From Planctomycetota bacterium (lineage in GTDB: Bacteria; Planctomycetota; UBA1135), in the NCBI GenBank assembly GCA_027623585.1, contig JAQBVK010000121.1, positions 1-7,284 of the forward strand: DNA of 7,284 bases. The letters run 5' to 3'. The notes beneath the pieces were generated by a model, which had not been told where the DNA came from, searched no databases, and saw only the letters and a program-made list of their open reading frames with translations. A program made the position numbers and the translations under genes. Shown in pieces: positions 6,971 to 7,284 of the stretch. Position 1 is the stretch's first letter. Each line of letters starts with the position of its first letter.

Positions 6971-6976
6971 ACCGTC

Positions 6977-7284
6977 ATGAAACTTCGCCGCCAACGCCGC
7001 ACCTCCGGCTTCACCATTCTCGAGATCATGGTCGTGCTGCTGATTGTCGGTCTGATCATCGGCACGATCGGACAAAACGCCTGGCAGGCACTGTTCTCCA
7101 GCCAGGAAGGCACCGCCAAGAACCAGATCCGCGGGTTCAACAACGCGCTCGATCAGTACAAGCTCCACTTCTACAAGCACCCGGAGCAACTCTCCGATCT
7201 GGCCAGCGGCGAGGGCGCGCCCGGCGGGGAACCCTTCATGAAGACCATCCCGCTCGACTCTTGGGGGAACGAGTATCACTACGA
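6977..7284 (+). CDS. gspG: Type II secretion system major pseudopilin GspG, 3' end outside window
   Basis: The first 102 codons are present; the gene runs off the window. The protein starts with a short, very basic leader (MKLRRQRRTSG) and the type III prepilin signal: cleavage after Gly11, new N-terminal Phe12, and Glu16 at mature position +5 (GFTILEIMVVLLIVGLIIG). GspO/PilD peptidase should cut and N-methylate here. The hydrophobic helix runs to about residue 33. After it come AKNQIRGFNNALDQYKL and a segment ending PLDSWGNEYHY, matching the GspG pattern K-x-x-I-x-x-(L/F)-x-x-A-L-x-x-Y-K and D-P-W-G-x-x-Y-x-Y. This separates GspG from GspH, GspI, GspJ and GspK. The Pro of DPWG is Ser here. 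The calcium-binding loop of the family would lie downstream and cannot be checked. GspG is the main subunit of the pseudopilus. Confidence 0.94.
   Translation, partial: MKLRRQRRTSGFTILEIMVVLLIVGLIIGTIGQNAWQALFSSQEGTAKNQIRGFNNALDQYKLHFYKHPEQLSDLASGEGAPGGEPFMKTIPLDSWGNEYHY

Overview
The window is GC-rich bacterial chromosomal DNA, densely coded, with no sign of a mobile element, CRISPR array or RNA gene. It holds six protein genes, two of them cut by the window edges. The best taxonomic guess is Planctomycetota. This rests on a fused Sua5/YrdC–phosphotyrosine phosphatase protein, a gspD-E-F-G cluster with no gspC in front, weak or variable ribosome binding sites, one TTG start, and an EF-hand/dockerin-like loop on the secretin. 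It is inference from gene style, not a phylogenetic result.

Layout. (1) 1–1050, plus strand: the 3' part of a gene for a two-domain protein, with a threonylcarbamoyl-AMP synthase (TsaC/Sua5)-like domain followed by a low-molecular-weight protein phosphatase. (2) 1047–1502, minus strand: a stand-alone PTS EIIA (PtsN/fructose type) protein. It converges on gene 1 so tightly that the two stop codons share one CTAG palindrome. (3) 1503–1678: the only real intergenic region, a 176-base divergent spacer that must hold the promoters for the EIIA gene and the secretion operon. (4) 1679–7284, plus strand: the start of a type II secretion (T2SS) operon, in the order gspD (outer-membrane secretin), gspE (secretion ATPase), gspF (inner-membrane platform), gspG (major pseudopilin, cut by the window end).

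How the genes work together. GspE hydrolyses ATP at the cytoplasmic face of GspF. GspF drives assembly of GspG subunits into a periplasmic pseudopilus, which pushes substrates out through the GspD secretin. The genes are packed as a translationally linked unit: the gspD stop and gspE start overlap as TGATG, gspE and gspF are 16 bases apart with a GGAGG site, and gspF and gspG are 9 bases apart with the gspG ribosome binding site overlapping the gspF stop. The motifs needed for ATPase, secretin and prepilin function are all visible, so the system looks intact as far as it can be seen. The EIIA and fusion genes have no evident functional tie to secretion.

I see no clearly new system. The points most worth a second look are the YrdC–phosphatase fusion with its altered K-x-R motif, the Ca-loop-bearing tail of GspD, and the strongly basic linker in GspF.
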